Notes: generated from the sequence alone by a model not told the origin. A stretch of DNA of 64,000 bases from Pseudomonas rubra (GCF_028656935.1 NZ_JAMDGZ010000048.1:1-64000), one strand, 5' to 3'. Shown: positions 53,454-63,238, numbered from the stretch's first letter. Numbers and translations are program-made.

Positions 53454-53815
53454 GCCTCAGCCCTCTAAAACCACATGCCCAACCCGGCATGGGTTGGCCG
53501 CTTAATCTCTCAGTCTTTGGCGCCAGGCGCCGTGTTTCTTCAGGGTCTTATCGACTCGCTCAGCAAATGCGACAAGCCGAGCCCCTAGAAAAGAGCGCTG
53601 CTTTATACCAGAAAGACCAGAGCACAACAACAGAAGATGTGCTTTGACGTGCTGTTCGACACGCCGGAGCAGCATAACCACTGGCCCGGCAAGCTGTCGA
53701 CCGCTCGTCGCCAGGTGGCTAAAAAAGGAGATGGTCATTTGCCTCCCGGCACACTAGGGTAGGACTTTTCCAGACTGCACTGGCAGATGGGCCACCGATC
53801 AGCCAAGGAATCCCC
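53454..53815. other. Gap between rpmB and the SBP gene
   Basis: The 362-bp gap between divergent genes holds the rpmB leader hairpin and presumably both promoters. A 78-codon minus-strand frame (53,502-53,738) has no plausible ribosome-binding site or recognisable domain, and I do not call it. Confidence 0.5.
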
Positions 53816-55405
53816 ATGCGTGCTGCCGTTTTACCCCTGTTGTTCGCCACCCTGCTCGGCCCGGCTTTCGCCCAGGCGGCTGCGCTGAGCGTGTGCACTG
53901 AAGCCAGTCCCGAAGGTTTCGACGTGGTCCAGTACAATTCGCTGACCACCACCAATGCTTCGGCCGACGTGCTGATGAACCGCCTGGTCGAGTTCGACGC
54001 GCGCGAGGGCCAAGTGGTGAAGAGCCTGGCTGAAAGCTGGACGGTGTCGCCGGACGGCCTGGTCTACGAGTTCAAGTTGCGCCCGGAGGTGAAATTCCAC
54101 AGCACCGGCTACTTCAAGCCCACTCGCACCCTGGATGCCGACGACGTGCTGTTCAGCTTCCAGCGCATGCTTTATCCCGCGCACTCCTGGCACAAGATCG
54201 CCCAGAGCGGCTACCCGCACGCCCAGTCGCTGCAGTTGCCCAGCCTGATCAAGCAGATCGATGCGCTCGATCCGCTGACCGTGCGCTTTACCCTCGACCA
54301 CCCCGACGCCACCTTCCTGGCCACCCTGAGCATGGGCTTTGCCTCGATCTACTCCGCCGAATACGCCGACCAACTGCTCAAGGCCGGCACTCCGGAGAAG
54401 CTCAACAGCCAGCCGATCGGTACCGGGCCGTTTGTGTTCAACCGTTTCCAGAAGGACGCGGTGATCCGCTACCGGGCCAACCCGGACTACTTTGCCGGCA
54501 AGCCGGGTGTCGATCCGTTGATCTTCGCCATCACCCCCGATGCCAACGTGCGCCTGCAAAAACTCAAGCGCGACGAGTGCCAGATCGCCTTGTCGCCCAA
54601 GCCGCTAGACATCGCCGCCGCGAGCGAAGATTCGGCACTGAAGGTAGAAAAGACTGAAGCCTTCATGACTGCATTCGTCGCTATTAATAGCCAGCATGCA
54701 CCGTTGGACAAGCCCGAGGTGCGTCAAGCCATCAACCTGGCGTTCGACAAGCCCAGCTACCTCAAAGCGGTGTTTGAAGACACTGCCGTTGCCGCCAATG
54801 GCCCCTACCCGCCCAACACCTGGAGCTACGCCAAGGATCTGCCGGGCTACCCCGCCGACCTGGACAAAGCCAAAGCCCTGTTAGGCAAGGCTGGCCTCAA
54901 AGACGGCTTCAACACCACAATCTGGACCCGCCCGCAGGGCAGCCTGCTCAATCCCAACCCCAGCCTTGGTGCGCAATTGCTGCAGGCGGACCTGGGCAAG
55001 ATCGGCATCAAGGCCGAGATCCGTGTGATCGAATGGGGTGAGCTGATCCGTCGGGCCAAGGCTGGCGAACATGACCTGCTGTTCATGGGTTGGGCCGGCG
55101 ACAACGGCGACCCGGACAACTTCCTCAGCCCGCAGTTTTCCTGCGCGGCGGTCAAGTCCGGGACCAACTTCGCCCGCTACTGCGATCAGCGTCTGGACCA
55201 GTTGATCAGCGCCGGCAAGACCACCACCGACCAGAGCGTGCGTAGCCGCCTGTACCAGCAGGCCCAGACGCTGATCCAGCAACAGGCCTTGTGGTTGCCC
55301 CTGGCCCACCCGACTGCCGCCGTACTGACGCGCAAGGAGGTCCAGGGTTATCAGGTCAGCCCGTTCGGTCGCCAGGACTTTGCCGGGGTCCACACCTTGC
55401 GCTAG
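53816..55405 (+). CDS. Periplasmic dipeptide/oligopeptide-binding protein (DppA family)
   Basis: The 529-residue solute-binding protein has a cleavable signal peptide (LPLLFATLLGPAFAQA) and family-5 SBP features: LAESWTVSPDGLVYEFKLR, FNSQPIGTGPF-type segment (SQPIGTGPFVFNRF) and GWAGDNGDPDNFL. It should deliver peptides to an ABC permease, not present in this window. Its 3' end overlaps the convergent radC by four bases. Confidence 0.9.
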   Translation: MRAAVLPLLFATLLGPAFAQAAALSVCTEASPEGFDVVQYNSLTTTNASADVLMNRLVEFDAREGQVVKSLAESWTVSPDGLVYEFKLRPEVKFHSTGYFKPTRTLDADDVLFSFQRMLYPAHSWHKIAQSGYPHAQSLQLPSLIKQIDALDPLTVRFTLDHPDATFLATLSMGFASIYSAEYADQLLKAGTPEKLNSQPIGTGPFVFNRFQKDAVIRYRANPDYFAGKPGVDPLIFAITPDANVRLQKLKRDECQIALSPKPLDIAAASEDSALKVEKTEAFMTAFVAINSQHAPLDKPEVRQAINLAFDKPSYLKAVFEDTAVAANGPYPPNTWSYAKDLPGYPADLDKAKALLGKAGLKDGFNTTIWTRPQGSLLNPNPSLGAQLLQADLGKIGIKAEIRVIEWGELIRRAKAGEHDLLFMGWAGDNGDPDNFLSPQFSCAAVKSGTNFARYCDQRLDQLISAGKTTTDQSVRSRLYQQAQTLIQQQALWLPLAHPTAAVLTRKEVQGYQVSPFGRQDFAGVHTLR

Positions 55406-56076
55406 AGCCAGCCATGCTCGGCCATCGACAGCGGTTCGCCGTCGCCGATGACGAAATGGTCGAGCACGCGCACTTCGATCATCTCCAGCGCCTTGGTCAG
55501 GCGCCGGGTCAGCGAAAGGTCTGCATCGCTGGGCTCGCTCACCCCTGAGGGGTGGTTGTGGCAGAGGATCAACGCCGCAGCATTGTGTGCCAGGGCACGC
55601 TTGATGACCTGACGCGGATAGACACTGGTGCTGTTGATCGACCCCTGAAACAGCGCCTCGAACGCCAGCACCCGATGCTTGCTGTCGAGGAACAGGCAGC
55701 CAAACACTTCGTGCGGCTCGTGGCGCAGACGAGCTTTGAGGTAGTCCTTGACCGCCTGCGGGCTCTGCAAGGCTGAATCACGCCGCAGACGTTCAGCCAG
55801 ATGGCGCCGGGACATTTCCAGTACAGCCTGCAACTGGGCGAACTTGGCCGGACCCAGCCCAAGCTCACCATTGAAGCTGCGGCTGTCAGCCTCAAGCAAG
55901 CCACGCAGGCCACCGAAGCGTCCGAGCAAATGCCTGGCCAGGTCGACCGCGCTACGCCCACGCACGCCGGTACGCAAAAAGATCGCCAGCAGCTCGGCAT
56001 CCGACAGGCTACCCGCTCCCGATTCCAGCAGTTTTTCACGCGGCCGCTCCGCCGCAGGCCAATCCCTGATACTCAT
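55402..56076 (-). CDS. radC: RadC/YeeS-family JAMM-domain protein
   Basis: The 224-residue protein opens with a RadC N-terminal UPF0758 region (PREKLLESGAGSLSDAELLAIFLRTG, then a helix-hairpin-helix GLGPAKFAQLQ) and has the JAMM metal site with HNHPSG and SDADLSLTRRL. Despite the name, its role in repair is unproven. It is divergent from coaBC in the usual Pseudomonas arrangement. Confidence 0.94.
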   Translation of the reverse strand: MSIRDWPAAERPREKLLESGAGSLSDAELLAIFLRTGVRGRSAVDLARHLLGRFGGLRGLLEADSRSFNGELGLGPAKFAQLQAVLEMSRRHLAERLRRDSALQSPQAVKDYLKARLRHEPHEVFGCLFLDSKHRVLAFEALFQGSINSTSVYPRQVIKRALAHNAAALILCHNHPSGVSEPSDADLSLTRRLTKALEMIEVRVLDHFVIGDGEPLSMAEHGWL

Positions 56077-56209
56077 GACAATTCCCTCTGTCTTGCGGTT
56101 ACTGCTCCCGGTTTGAGCCCTGTGCTACATTAGCCGCTCATTTTTACGCGACGAACCGGCCTGGGGAGGCGTCGTCGCCGCGTGTAATCACTGAGCAAAA
56201 GGCAAGCCT

Positions 56210-57418
56210 ATGCAGCGGCTGTATCGGAAGCGCATCGTTCTCGGCGTCGGCGGCGGCATTGCCGCCTACAAAAGTGCCGAGCTGGTTCGCCGACTCCTGG
56301 AACACGGCGCCCAAGTGCGCGTCGTCATGACCCGGGGCGGGGCTGAGTTCATCACCCCGCTGACCATGCAGGCCCTGTCCGGCCACCCGGTGCACATGGA
56401 TCTATTGGACCCTGCTGCCGAAGCGGCGATGGGCCATATCGAGCTGGCCAAGTGGGCCGACCTGGTGCTGATTGCCCCAGCCACCGCCGACCTGCTCGCG
56501 CGCCTGGCCCAAGGTGTCGCCGACGACCTGCTGACCACCCTGGTGCTGGCCACCGACGCCACCGTGGCCGTGGCCCCGGCGATGAACCAGGCGATGTGGC
56601 GCGACCCGGCCACCCAGGCCAACCTTGAACTGCTGCAAAGCCGCGATATCCAGGTGTTCGGCCCGGCCTCCGGCAGCCAGGCCTGTGGCGACGTGGGCCT
56701 GGGCCGCATGCTCGAAGCCACTGACCTGGCCTGGTGCGCCGCCGAGACCTTCAAGCGCGAGTCGCTGACCGGCAAGCACGTGCTGATTACTGCCGGCCCG
56801 ACCCAGGAAAACATCGACCCGGTGCGCTACATCACCAACCACAGCTCGGGGAAAATGGGCTTTGCCCTCGCCGAAGCGGCGGTGGAAGCCGGCGCCAAGG
56901 TAACCCTGGTCACTGGCCCGGTGAGCCTGCCAACGCCCGATCGCGTTACCCGCATCGACGTGGTCAGCGCTCGCGACATGCTCGCCGCCTGTGAAGCCGC
57001 CATCCCTTGCGATGTGTTTATCGCCTCGGCTGCGGTCGCAGACTACCGCCCAGAGGTTGTCGCCCCGCAAAAACTCAAGAAAGACCCTACGACAGGTGAC
57101 GGCCTGCTGCTGCAGATGGTCCGCAATCCGGACATTCTCGCCAGTATTTCCACCCGCCCTGACCGCCCATTCAGCGTCGGCTTCGCCGCCGAGACCGAAC
57201 ACCTGCTCGATTACGCCGCGCGCAAGCTCAAGGACAAGAACCTCGACCTGATTGTCGCCAACGATGTGGCCAACCCCAGCATCGGCTTCAACAGCGAGGA
57301 GAACGCCTGCAGCGTCATCGACCGCCAACTTCAAGCAACTGTTTTCGCGCAGACCAGCAAAGGCAAGATCGCCCGCCAGCTGGTAGCTTTCATCGCCGAA
57401 CGTCTCAACCAGGTTTAA
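56210..57418 (+). CDS. coaBC: Bifunctional phosphopantothenoylcysteine decarboxylase/synthetase CoaBC
   Basis: The 402-residue flavoenzyme has the CoaC half (LGVGGGIAAYKSAELVRRL, active-site HIE motif MGHIELAKWADL, APAMNQAMW) and the CoaB half (ITAGPTQENIDPVRYITNHSSGKMG, VAPQKLKK). It makes 4'-phosphopantetheine for coenzyme A. dut follows six bases after its stop. Confidence 0.96.
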   Translation: MQRLYRKRIVLGVGGGIAAYKSAELVRRLLEHGAQVRVVMTRGGAEFITPLTMQALSGHPVHMDLLDPAAEAAMGHIELAKWADLVLIAPATADLLARLAQGVADDLLTTLVLATDATVAVAPAMNQAMWRDPATQANLELLQSRDIQVFGPASGSQACGDVGLGRMLEATDLAWCAAETFKRESLTGKHVLITAGPTQENIDPVRYITNHSSGKMGFALAEAAVEAGAKVTLVTGPVSLPTPDRVTRIDVVSARDMLAACEAAIPCDVFIASAAVADYRPEVVAPQKLKKDPTTGDGLLLQMVRNPDILASISTRPDRPFSVGFAAETEHLLDYAARKLKDKNLDLIVANDVANPSIGFNSEENACSVIDRQLQATVFAQTSKGKIARQLVAFIAERLNQV

Positions 57419-57424
57419 TTTCGC

Positions 57425-57880
57425 ATGCACGCCCTACAAGCCAAGATTCTCGATCCACGCATCGGCAGCGACTTTCCGCTGCCACAGTACGCCACCCCGG
57501 GCTCGGCCGGCCTCGACCTGCGCGCCATGCTCACGGAGGACACCGTCCTGGAGCCTGGCCAGACCCTGCTGATCCCCACCGGCCTGTCGGTATACATCGG
57601 TGATCCGGGTCTCGCCGCGCTGATCCTGCCGCGCTCGGGCCTGGGCCATAAACACGGTATCGTCCTTGGCAACCTGGTCGGCCTGATCGACTCCGATTAC
57701 CAGGGCGAGCTGATGGTCTCCTGCTGGAACCGTGGCCAGACGCCATTCACCATCGCCATAGGCGAACGCATCGCACAACTGGTGCTGGTGCCGGTGGTGC
57801 AGGCACATTTCGACATCGTCGAAGCCTTCGATGAAAGCCAGCGTGGCGCTGGCGGCTTTGGTCATTCCGGCAGCCATTGA
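57425..57880 (+). CDS. dut: dUTP pyrophosphatase Dut
   Basis: The 151-residue trimeric dUTPase has all five motifs: AGLDLRA, PRSGLGHKHGI, GLIDSDYQGEL, IAIGERIAQLVL and the C-terminal RGAGGFGHSG arm. It removes dUTP and supplies dUMP. It is co-transcribed with coaBC. Confidence 0.97.
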   Translation: MHALQAKILDPRIGSDFPLPQYATPGSAGLDLRAMLTEDTVLEPGQTLLIPTGLSVYIGDPGLAALILPRSGLGHKHGIVLGNLVGLIDSDYQGELMVSCWNRGQTPFTIAIGERIAQLVLVPVVQAHFDIVEAFDESQRGAGGFGHSGSH

Positions 57881-57992
57881 TCCATCGGTTGCCCAGCGTG
57901 AGCCAAGGATGGCGAACTCTCTGGCGAAATGGCCGTCAAAGCGTTCAGTTTGAGCCTGCCCTGCACGCCCTCTAAATTGGAGCTCCCCAGAG

Positions 57993-59393
57993 ATGAACGA
58001 CATGGCACACCTGGTACCCGCACTGCCTGCCAGCATCTTCCGCGCCTACGATATCCGTGGCGTGGTCGGTGACACCCTGACCGCCGAAACCGCCTACTGG
58101 ATCGGTCGCGCCATCGGTGCACAAACCCTCGCCCTGGGTGAACCGAACATCTCGGTCGGCCGTGACGGCCGCCTGTCCGGGCCCATGCTGGTCGAACAAC
58201 TGATCAAGGGCCTGATCGAAGCCGGCTGCAAGGTCAGCGACGTTGGCCTGGTACCGACTCCCGCCTTGTACTACGCCGCCAACGTTTTGGCCGGCAAGTC
58301 CGGGGTCATGCTCACCGGTAGCCACAACCCACCCAACTACAACGGCTTCAAGATCGTCATCGCTGGCGACACCCTGGCCAACGAGCAGATCCAGGCGCTG
58401 CTGACCCGCCTGCAGACCAACGACCTGAGCCATGGTGAAGGCAGCGTCGAGAAGGTCGAAATCCTCGAGCGTTACTTCAAGCAGATCACCGGTGATATCA
58501 AGCTGGCGAAAAAGCTCAAAGTGGTCGTCGACTGCGGCAACGGGGCGGCTGGCGTCATTGCCCCGCAACTGATCGAAGCCCTGGGCTGCGAGATGATCCC
58601 GCTGTTCTGCGAGGTCGACGGCAACTTCCCCAACCATCACCCGGACCCGGGCAAGCCCGAAAACCTGGTCGACCTGATCGCCAAGGTCAAGGAAACCGGC
58701 GCCGACCTGGGCCTGGCCTTCGACGGTGATGGCGACCGTGTCGGCGTGGTCACCAACACCGGCAGCATCGTCTACCCCGACCGCCTGCTGATGCTGTTCG
58801 CCCAGGATGTCCTGGCGCGCAACCCCGGGGCCGAAATCATCTTCGACGTCAAATGCACCCGTCGCCTGACCCCATTGATCGAGCAATACGGCGGTCGCGC
58901 GCTAATGTGGAAGACCGGTCATTCGTTGATCAAGAAGAAGATGAAACAGACCGGTGCCCTGCTCGCAGGCGAGATGAGCGGTCACATCTTCATCAAGGAA
59001 CGCTGGTACGGTTTTGACGACGGTATCTACAGCGCTGCGCGACTGCTAGAGATCCTCAGCCAGGCCAAAACCGATGCTGAGCAGCTGTTTGCGGCGTTCC
59101 CGAACGATATTTCCACGCCGGAAATCAATATTGATGTGACCGACGAGGGTAAATTCAGCATCATTGATGCACTGCAACGCGATGCCGACTGGGGCAACGA
59201 CGCCAACCTGACCACCATTGATGGTGTGCGGGTCGACTACCCCCACGGCTGGGGCCTGGTTCGCGCCTCCAACACCACGCCGGTGCTGGTATTGCGCTTC
59301 GAGGCCGACAATGACGCCGAACTGCAGCGTATCAAAGAGGTATTTCGCGCCCAGCTGAAGCGCGTTGCCCCTGACCTGCAACCCACGTTCTGA
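57993..59393 (+). CDS. algC: Phosphomannomutase/phosphoglucomutase AlgC
   Basis: The 466-residue alpha-D-phosphohexomutase has RAYDIRGVVGDTLT, the phosphoserine loop TGSHNPPNYNG, the metal site FDGDGDRVG and the C-terminal RASNTTPVLVLRFE. It serves alginate, LPS and other surface polysaccharides. The start at 57,993 may shift three codons to the next ATG. argB follows at 29 bp. Confidence 0.96.
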   Translation: MNDMAHLVPALPASIFRAYDIRGVVGDTLTAETAYWIGRAIGAQTLALGEPNISVGRDGRLSGPMLVEQLIKGLIEAGCKVSDVGLVPTPALYYAANVLAGKSGVMLTGSHNPPNYNGFKIVIAGDTLANEQIQALLTRLQTNDLSHGEGSVEKVEILERYFKQITGDIKLAKKLKVVVDCGNGAAGVIAPQLIEALGCEMIPLFCEVDGNFPNHHPDPGKPENLVDLIAKVKETGADLGLAFDGDGDRVGVVTNTGSIVYPDRLLMLFAQDVLARNPGAEIIFDVKCTRRLTPLIEQYGGRALMWKTGHSLIKKKMKQTGALLAGEMSGHIFIKERWYGFDDGIYSAARLLEILSQAKTDAEQLFAAFPNDISTPEINIDVTDEGKFSIIDALQRDADWGNDANLTTIDGVRVDYPHGWGLVRASNTTPVLVLRFEADNDAELQRIKEVFRAQLKRVAPDLQPTF

Positions 59394-59422
59394 CCGACTT
59401 TCTGTTCCAACTGGAGCCCTGC

Positions 59423-60328
59423 ATGACCCTCGATCGCGATGCCGCCACCCATGTCGCCCAGGTTTTGTCCGAAGCGCTGCCTTACATTCGCCGCTTTGTC
59501 GGCAAGACCCTGGTGATCAAATACGGCGGCAACGCGATGGAGAGCGAAGAGCTCAAAACCGGTTTTGCCCGCGATGTGGTGCTGATGAAAGCGGTCGGCA
59601 TCAACCCGGTGGTCGTGCACGGTGGCGGCCCACAGATCGGTGACCTGCTCAAACGCCTGTCGATCGAGAGCCGCTTCGTCGACGGCATGCGTGTCACCGA
59701 CGCGCAAACCATGGACGTGGTCGAGATGGTTCTCGGCGGCCAGGTCAACAAGGACATCGTCAACCTGATCAACCGCCATGGCGGTAGCGCCATCGGCCTG
59801 ACCGGCAAGGACGCGGAGCTGATTCGTGCGAAAAAGCTCACCGTCACCCGCCAGACCCCGGAGATGACCACCCCGGAAATCATCGACATCGGCCACGTTG
59901 GCGAAGTGGTCGGGGTTAACACCGACCTGCTCAACATGCTGGTCAAAGGCGACTTCATTCCGGTGATCGCACCGATTGGCGTCGGTGCCAATGGCGAGTC
60001 GTACAACATCAACGCTGACCTGGTAGCAGGCAAGGTGGCTGAAGCACTGAAGGCTGAAAAGCTGATGCTACTGACCAACATCGCCGGCCTGATGGACAAG
60101 CAAGGCACCGTGCTCACCGGCCTGACCACCGAGCAGGTCAACGAACTGATCGCCGATGGCACCATCTACGGCGGCATGCTGCCGAAGATCCGCTGCGCAC
60201 TGGAAGCTGTGCAAGGCGGGGTCAACAGCTCGCACATCATCGATGGCCGGGTACCGAATGCGGTGCTGCTGGAGATCTTCACCGACAGCGGTGTGGGCAC
60301 ACTGATCACCAATCACAAGCCGCATTAA
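59423..60328 (+). CDS. argB: N-acetylglutamate kinase ArgB
   Basis: The 301-residue amino-acid kinase has VIKYGGNAMESEELK, VVHGGGPQIG, and the C-terminal GGMLPKIRCALEAVQGGV. The N-terminal extension before VIKYGG is the helix that forms the hexamer in arginine-inhibited enzymes, so feedback control by arginine is likely. Second committed step of arginine synthesis. Confidence 0.97.
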   Translation: MTLDRDAATHVAQVLSEALPYIRRFVGKTLVIKYGGNAMESEELKTGFARDVVLMKAVGINPVVVHGGGPQIGDLLKRLSIESRFVDGMRVTDAQTMDVVEMVLGGQVNKDIVNLINRHGGSAIGLTGKDAELIRAKKLTVTRQTPEMTTPEIIDIGHVGEVVGVNTDLLNMLVKGDFIPVIAPIGVGANGESYNINADLVAGKVAEALKAEKLMLLTNIAGLMDKQGTVLTGLTTEQVNELIADGTIYGGMLPKIRCALEAVQGGVNSSHIIDGRVPNAVLLEIFTDSGVGTLITNHKPH

Positions 60329-60330
60329 TT

Positions 60331-60359
60331 CCTGTGGGCGCGGGCTTGCCCCGCGATGA
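60331..60359. repeat. Single REP half after argB
   Basis: GGCGCGGGCTTGCCCCGCGA is one arm of the REP unit found elsewhere here, without its inverted partner. It lies directly before the argB/pyrE terminator. Confidence 0.7.
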
Positions 60360-60364
60360 GGCAC

Positions 60365-60393
60365 AAAAAAGGCGACCCTCGGTCGCCTTTTTA
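60365..60393. terminator. Bidirectional terminator between argB and pyrE
   Basis: AAAAAAGGCGACC / GGTCGCCTTTTT encloses CTC. The T-run suits argB, and the A-run gives a U-run for pyrE on the other strand. Confidence 0.9.
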
Positions 60394-60399
60394 TTTGCC

Positions 60400-61041
60400 T
60401 CAGATACCGTACTGCGCCCGGTAGGCCTCGACGGCCGGCAAGTGCTGCTTGAGTGCCGGGTCGTCGGCGAGGAACTCCAGCACCTGGTTCAGCGAGACGA
60501 TGCTCACCACCGGAATGCCGAAGTCACGCTCCACTTCCTGGATTGCCGACAGCTCGCCGTTGCCGCGCTCCTGGCGGTTCAACGCGATCAGTACGCCGGC
60601 AGCCTTGGCTTGCTGGCCCTGGATGATCTGCATGACTTCGCGGATGGCCGTGCCAGCGGTGATCACGTCGTCGATGATCAGTACGTCGCCGGTCAGCGCT
60701 GCGCCGACCAGGCTGCCGCCCTCACCGTGGGCCTTGGCCTCCTTGCGGTTGAAGCACCACGGCAGGTCGAGGTCATGGTGCTCGGCCAGGGCCACTGCAG
60801 TGGCCGCCGCCAGGGGGATACCCTTGTAGGCCGGGCCGAACAGCACGTCGAAGGGGATCTTGCTGTCGACGATCGCCGCAGCATAGAAACGCCCGAGCTG
60901 AGCCAGGGCCGAACCGCTGTTGAACAGGCCGGCATTGAAAAAGTACGGGCTGGTGCGCCCGGACTTGAGGGTGAATTCACCGAAGCGCAGAACCCCGCGG
61001 TCGATGGCAAAACGAATGAAGTCGCGCTGATACGGCTGCAT
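60400..61041 (-). CDS. pyrE: Orotate phosphoribosyltransferase PyrE
   Basis: The 213-residue type I phosphoribosyltransferase has the PRPP loop VLIIDDVITAGTAIREV, the flexible-loop lysines in NRKEAKAHGEGG and the N-terminal RDFIRFAIDRGVLRFGEFTLKSGR. It makes OMP from orotate. It is divergent from crc, as in other pseudomonads. Confidence 0.97.
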   Translation of the reverse strand: MQPYQRDFIRFAIDRGVLRFGEFTLKSGRTSPYFFNAGLFNSGSALAQLGRFYAAAIVDSKIPFDVLFGPAYKGIPLAAATAVALAEHHDLDLPWCFNRKEAKAHGEGGSLVGAALTGDVLIIDDVITAGTAIREVMQIIQGQQAKAAGVLIALNRQERGNGELSAIQEVERDFGIPVVSIVSLNQVLEFLADDPALKQHLPAVEAYRAQYGI

Positions 61042-61121
61042 GAGGAGTCCCGGATACCACGGATTTAGCTAATTGAGTACAGCTCGGGTATCATACACGC
61101 ACGAGATTTTTGGGGCCATTT

Positions 61122-61901
61122 ATGCGGATCATCAGTGTGAACGTTAATGGCATTCAGGCAGCAGTCGAGCGTGGTTTGCTCAGCTGGCTACAAGCCCAGA
61201 ATGCTGACGTCATCTGCCTTCAGGATACCCGCGCCTCGGCCTTTGAACTCGACGACCCAGCTTTCCAGCTCGATGGCTACTTCCTTTATGCCTGCGACGC
61301 AGAAGTTCCCGCCCAAGGCGGCGTGGCACTTTATTCGCGATTGCAGCCCAAGGCAGTCATCAGCGGCCTGGGCTTCGAGACAGCCGATCGCTACGGACGT
61401 TACCTGCAGGCCGATTTCGACAAGGTAAGTATTGCAACACTGTTGCTACCTTCGGGAATGAACGGCGATGAAGACTTGAACCAGAAGTTCAAGTTGATGG
61501 ACGACTTCGCCAAGTACCTGGACAAACAACGGCGCAAGCGCCGTGAATACATCTATTGCGGCTCGTTGTACGTGGCGCAGCAGAAGCTCGACGTCAAGAA
61601 CTGGCGCGATGGCCAGCAGTCTCCAGGCTTCCTGGCGCCGGAACGCGCCTGGATGGACGAGATTGTCGGCAACATGGGTTATGTCGATGCCCTGCGCGAA
61701 GTCAGCCGTGAAGGCGACCAGTACAGCTGGTGGCCGGATAACGAACAGGCCGAGATGCTCAACCTGGGCTGGCGTTTCGATTACCAGTTGCTGACCCCGG
61801 GCCTGCGCCGCTTTGTGCGTAGCGCACGCCTGCCCCGCCAACCGCGCTTCTCCCAACACGCGCCGTTGATCGTGGACTACGACTGGACGCTGACGATCTG
61901 A
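61122..61901 (+). CDS. crc: Catabolite repression control protein Crc
   Basis: The 259-residue protein has the exonuclease III-like fold (RIISVNVNGIQAAVERG, ICLQDTRA, APERAWMD, HAPLIVDYD) but in Pseudomonas is an Hfq partner that clamps AAnAAnAA-bearing mRNAs. The loss of the catalytic acidic pattern seen in true ExoIII (ICLQDTRA instead of LQETK) agrees. The ATG at 61,122 gives the known length; the open frame starts four codons earlier. Two candidate target motifs are in this window. Confidence 0.95.
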   Translation: MRIISVNVNGIQAAVERGLLSWLQAQNADVICLQDTRASAFELDDPAFQLDGYFLYACDAEVPAQGGVALYSRLQPKAVISGLGFETADRYGRYLQADFDKVSIATLLLPSGMNGDEDLNQKFKLMDDFAKYLDKQRRKRREYIYCGSLYVAQQKLDVKNWRDGQQSPGFLAPERAWMDEIVGNMGYVDALREVSREGDQYSWWPDNEQAEMLNLGWRFDYQLLTPGLRRFVRSARLPRQPRFSQHAPLIVDYDWTLTI

Positions 61902-61913
61902 TTCGCTCAGCCA

Positions 61914-61946
61914 CAAAAAAGCCGACGTCATCGTCGGCTTTTTTGT
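61914..61946. terminator. Bidirectional terminator after crc
   Basis: CACAAAAAAGCCGACG and CGTCGGCTTTTTTGTG enclose a short TCAT loop. It can end crc and the convergent DUF4870 gene. Confidence 0.93.
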
Positions 61947-61968
61947 GGCTGTCACTTTTAGCTGATCA

Positions 61969-62337
61969 TTATTTGATCGGCCGCCAGGTCAGCGGGTAAC
62001 GGTACGGCAGGCCGTCGTTGGCTTTGACCCCGGCCATGATGGTCAGGATCAGCACCGCAACCATCAGTATGCCCAACAGTACAACGCCAACCAGCACGAA
62101 CATCAGTAGCGCGCAAATGATCCCGGCGATGAACACGGTGATCTGGAAATTCAACGCTTCCTTGCCCTGGGCGTCGACGAATGGGTCGACGTCTTTCTTC
62201 CAGATCCACATCACCAACGGCCCGAGCAGGCTGCCGAAGGGGAAGAACAGACCCAACAACCCGGACAGATGGCAAAACATCGCCCACTGCCGAACTTCGG
62301 CGCTGGGGTTAGGCAACTGCAATGGCTGCTCGGTCAT
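61969..62337 (-). CDS. DUF4870 membrane protein
   Basis: The 122-residue protein has a cytoplasmic N terminus, a FCHLSGLLGLFFPFGSLLGPLVMW helix, the VDAQGKEALNFQIT motif, and two further helices up to residue 110. This is the DUF4870 (Tic20-like) family of unknown function. AAGGAG precedes the ATG. It lies 24 bp after rph on the same strand. Confidence 0.86.
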   Translation of the reverse strand: MTEQPLQLPNPSAEVRQWAMFCHLSGLLGLFFPFGSLLGPLVMWIWKKDVDPFVDAQGKEALNFQITVFIAGIICALLMFVLVGVVLLGILMVAVLILTIMAGVKANDGLPYRYPLTWRPIK

Positions 62338-62361
62338 GCTGCGCTCCTTGCCTGGATTGAA

Positions 62362-63084
62362 TCAATCGGCCAACGAGGCCTTCTGCAGCTCGAACAGGTC
62401 GGCCATGCCTTTTTGCGCCAGTGCCAGCATGGCATTGAGCTCTTCAGGCTGGAAGGGTGCGCCTTCGGCAGTGCCCTGCACTTCGATGAAACCACCCTGA
62501 CTGGTCATGACCACGTTCAGGTCGGTCTCGGCGGCCGAGTCTTCGAGGTAGTCCAGGTCCAGTACTGGCTGGCCCTGGTACATGCCCACCGAAACTGCGG
62601 CGATCATATGCTTGAGCGGGTCACCGCCCTTCAGGCCGCCACGCTTCTTGACCACGCGCAGGGCGTCGACCAGGGCCACCATGGCGCCGGTGATCGATGC
62701 GGTGCGGGTGCCGCCGTCGGCCTGGATCACGTCGCAGTCGACGTACAGGGTGATGTCGCCCAGCTTGCTCATGTCGAGCGCGGCGCGCAGGGAGCGGCCG
62801 ATCAGGCGCTGGATCTCGAGGGTACGACCGCCTTGCTTGCCACGGCTGGCTTCGCGCTGGTTACGCTCGCCAGTGGAGCGCGGCAGCATGCCGTACTCGG
62901 CGGTCAACCAACCCTGGCCCTGGCCCTTGAGGAAGCGCGGGACACCATTCTCGACACTGACGGTGCAGATGACTTTGGTGTCACCGAACTCGACCAGTAC
63001 TGACCCCTCGGCGTGTTTGGTGTAGTTGCGGGTGATGCGGATCGAGCGGAGCTGATCGGCAACGCGACCACTTGGACGTTTCAT
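62362..63084 (-). CDS. rph: Ribonuclease PH
   Basis: The 240-residue phosphorolytic exoribonuclease opens MKRPSGRVADQLR and has GNxxVxC-like VICTVSVENGVP, RSTGERNQREASRGKQGGR and YVDCDVIQADGGTRTASITGA. It trims tRNA 3' ends. The gene is intact here (E. coli K-12 has a frameshift). It is divergent from yicC. Confidence 0.97.
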   Translation of the reverse strand: MKRPSGRVADQLRSIRITRNYTKHAEGSVLVEFGDTKVICTVSVENGVPRFLKGQGQGWLTAEYGMLPRSTGERNQREASRGKQGGRTLEIQRLIGRSLRAALDMSKLGDITLYVDCDVIQADGGTRTASITGAMVALVDALRVVKKRGGLKGGDPLKHMIAAVSVGMYQGQPVLDLDYLEDSAAETDLNVVMTSQGGFIEVQGTAEGAPFQPEELNAMLALAQKGMADLFELQKASLAD

Positions 63085-63238
63085 TTGGGATACCTGTACT
63101 GGACTTGAATCTGCCCCGCATTATAGAGCGCGCCGGGCAATGAAGACACGCCTATTGTCGCAAGCCCCGAAACAGGCGGCCCAGGGGCGTTGGTCGGGTT
63201 TTTCCGGGAACACCCTGACTGTTTGTAACATCAGTGGA

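Noticed and set aside
53502..53738. 78-codon frame upstream of rpmB
   Set aside because: No ribosome-binding site or domain; lies in the rpmB promoter and leader region.
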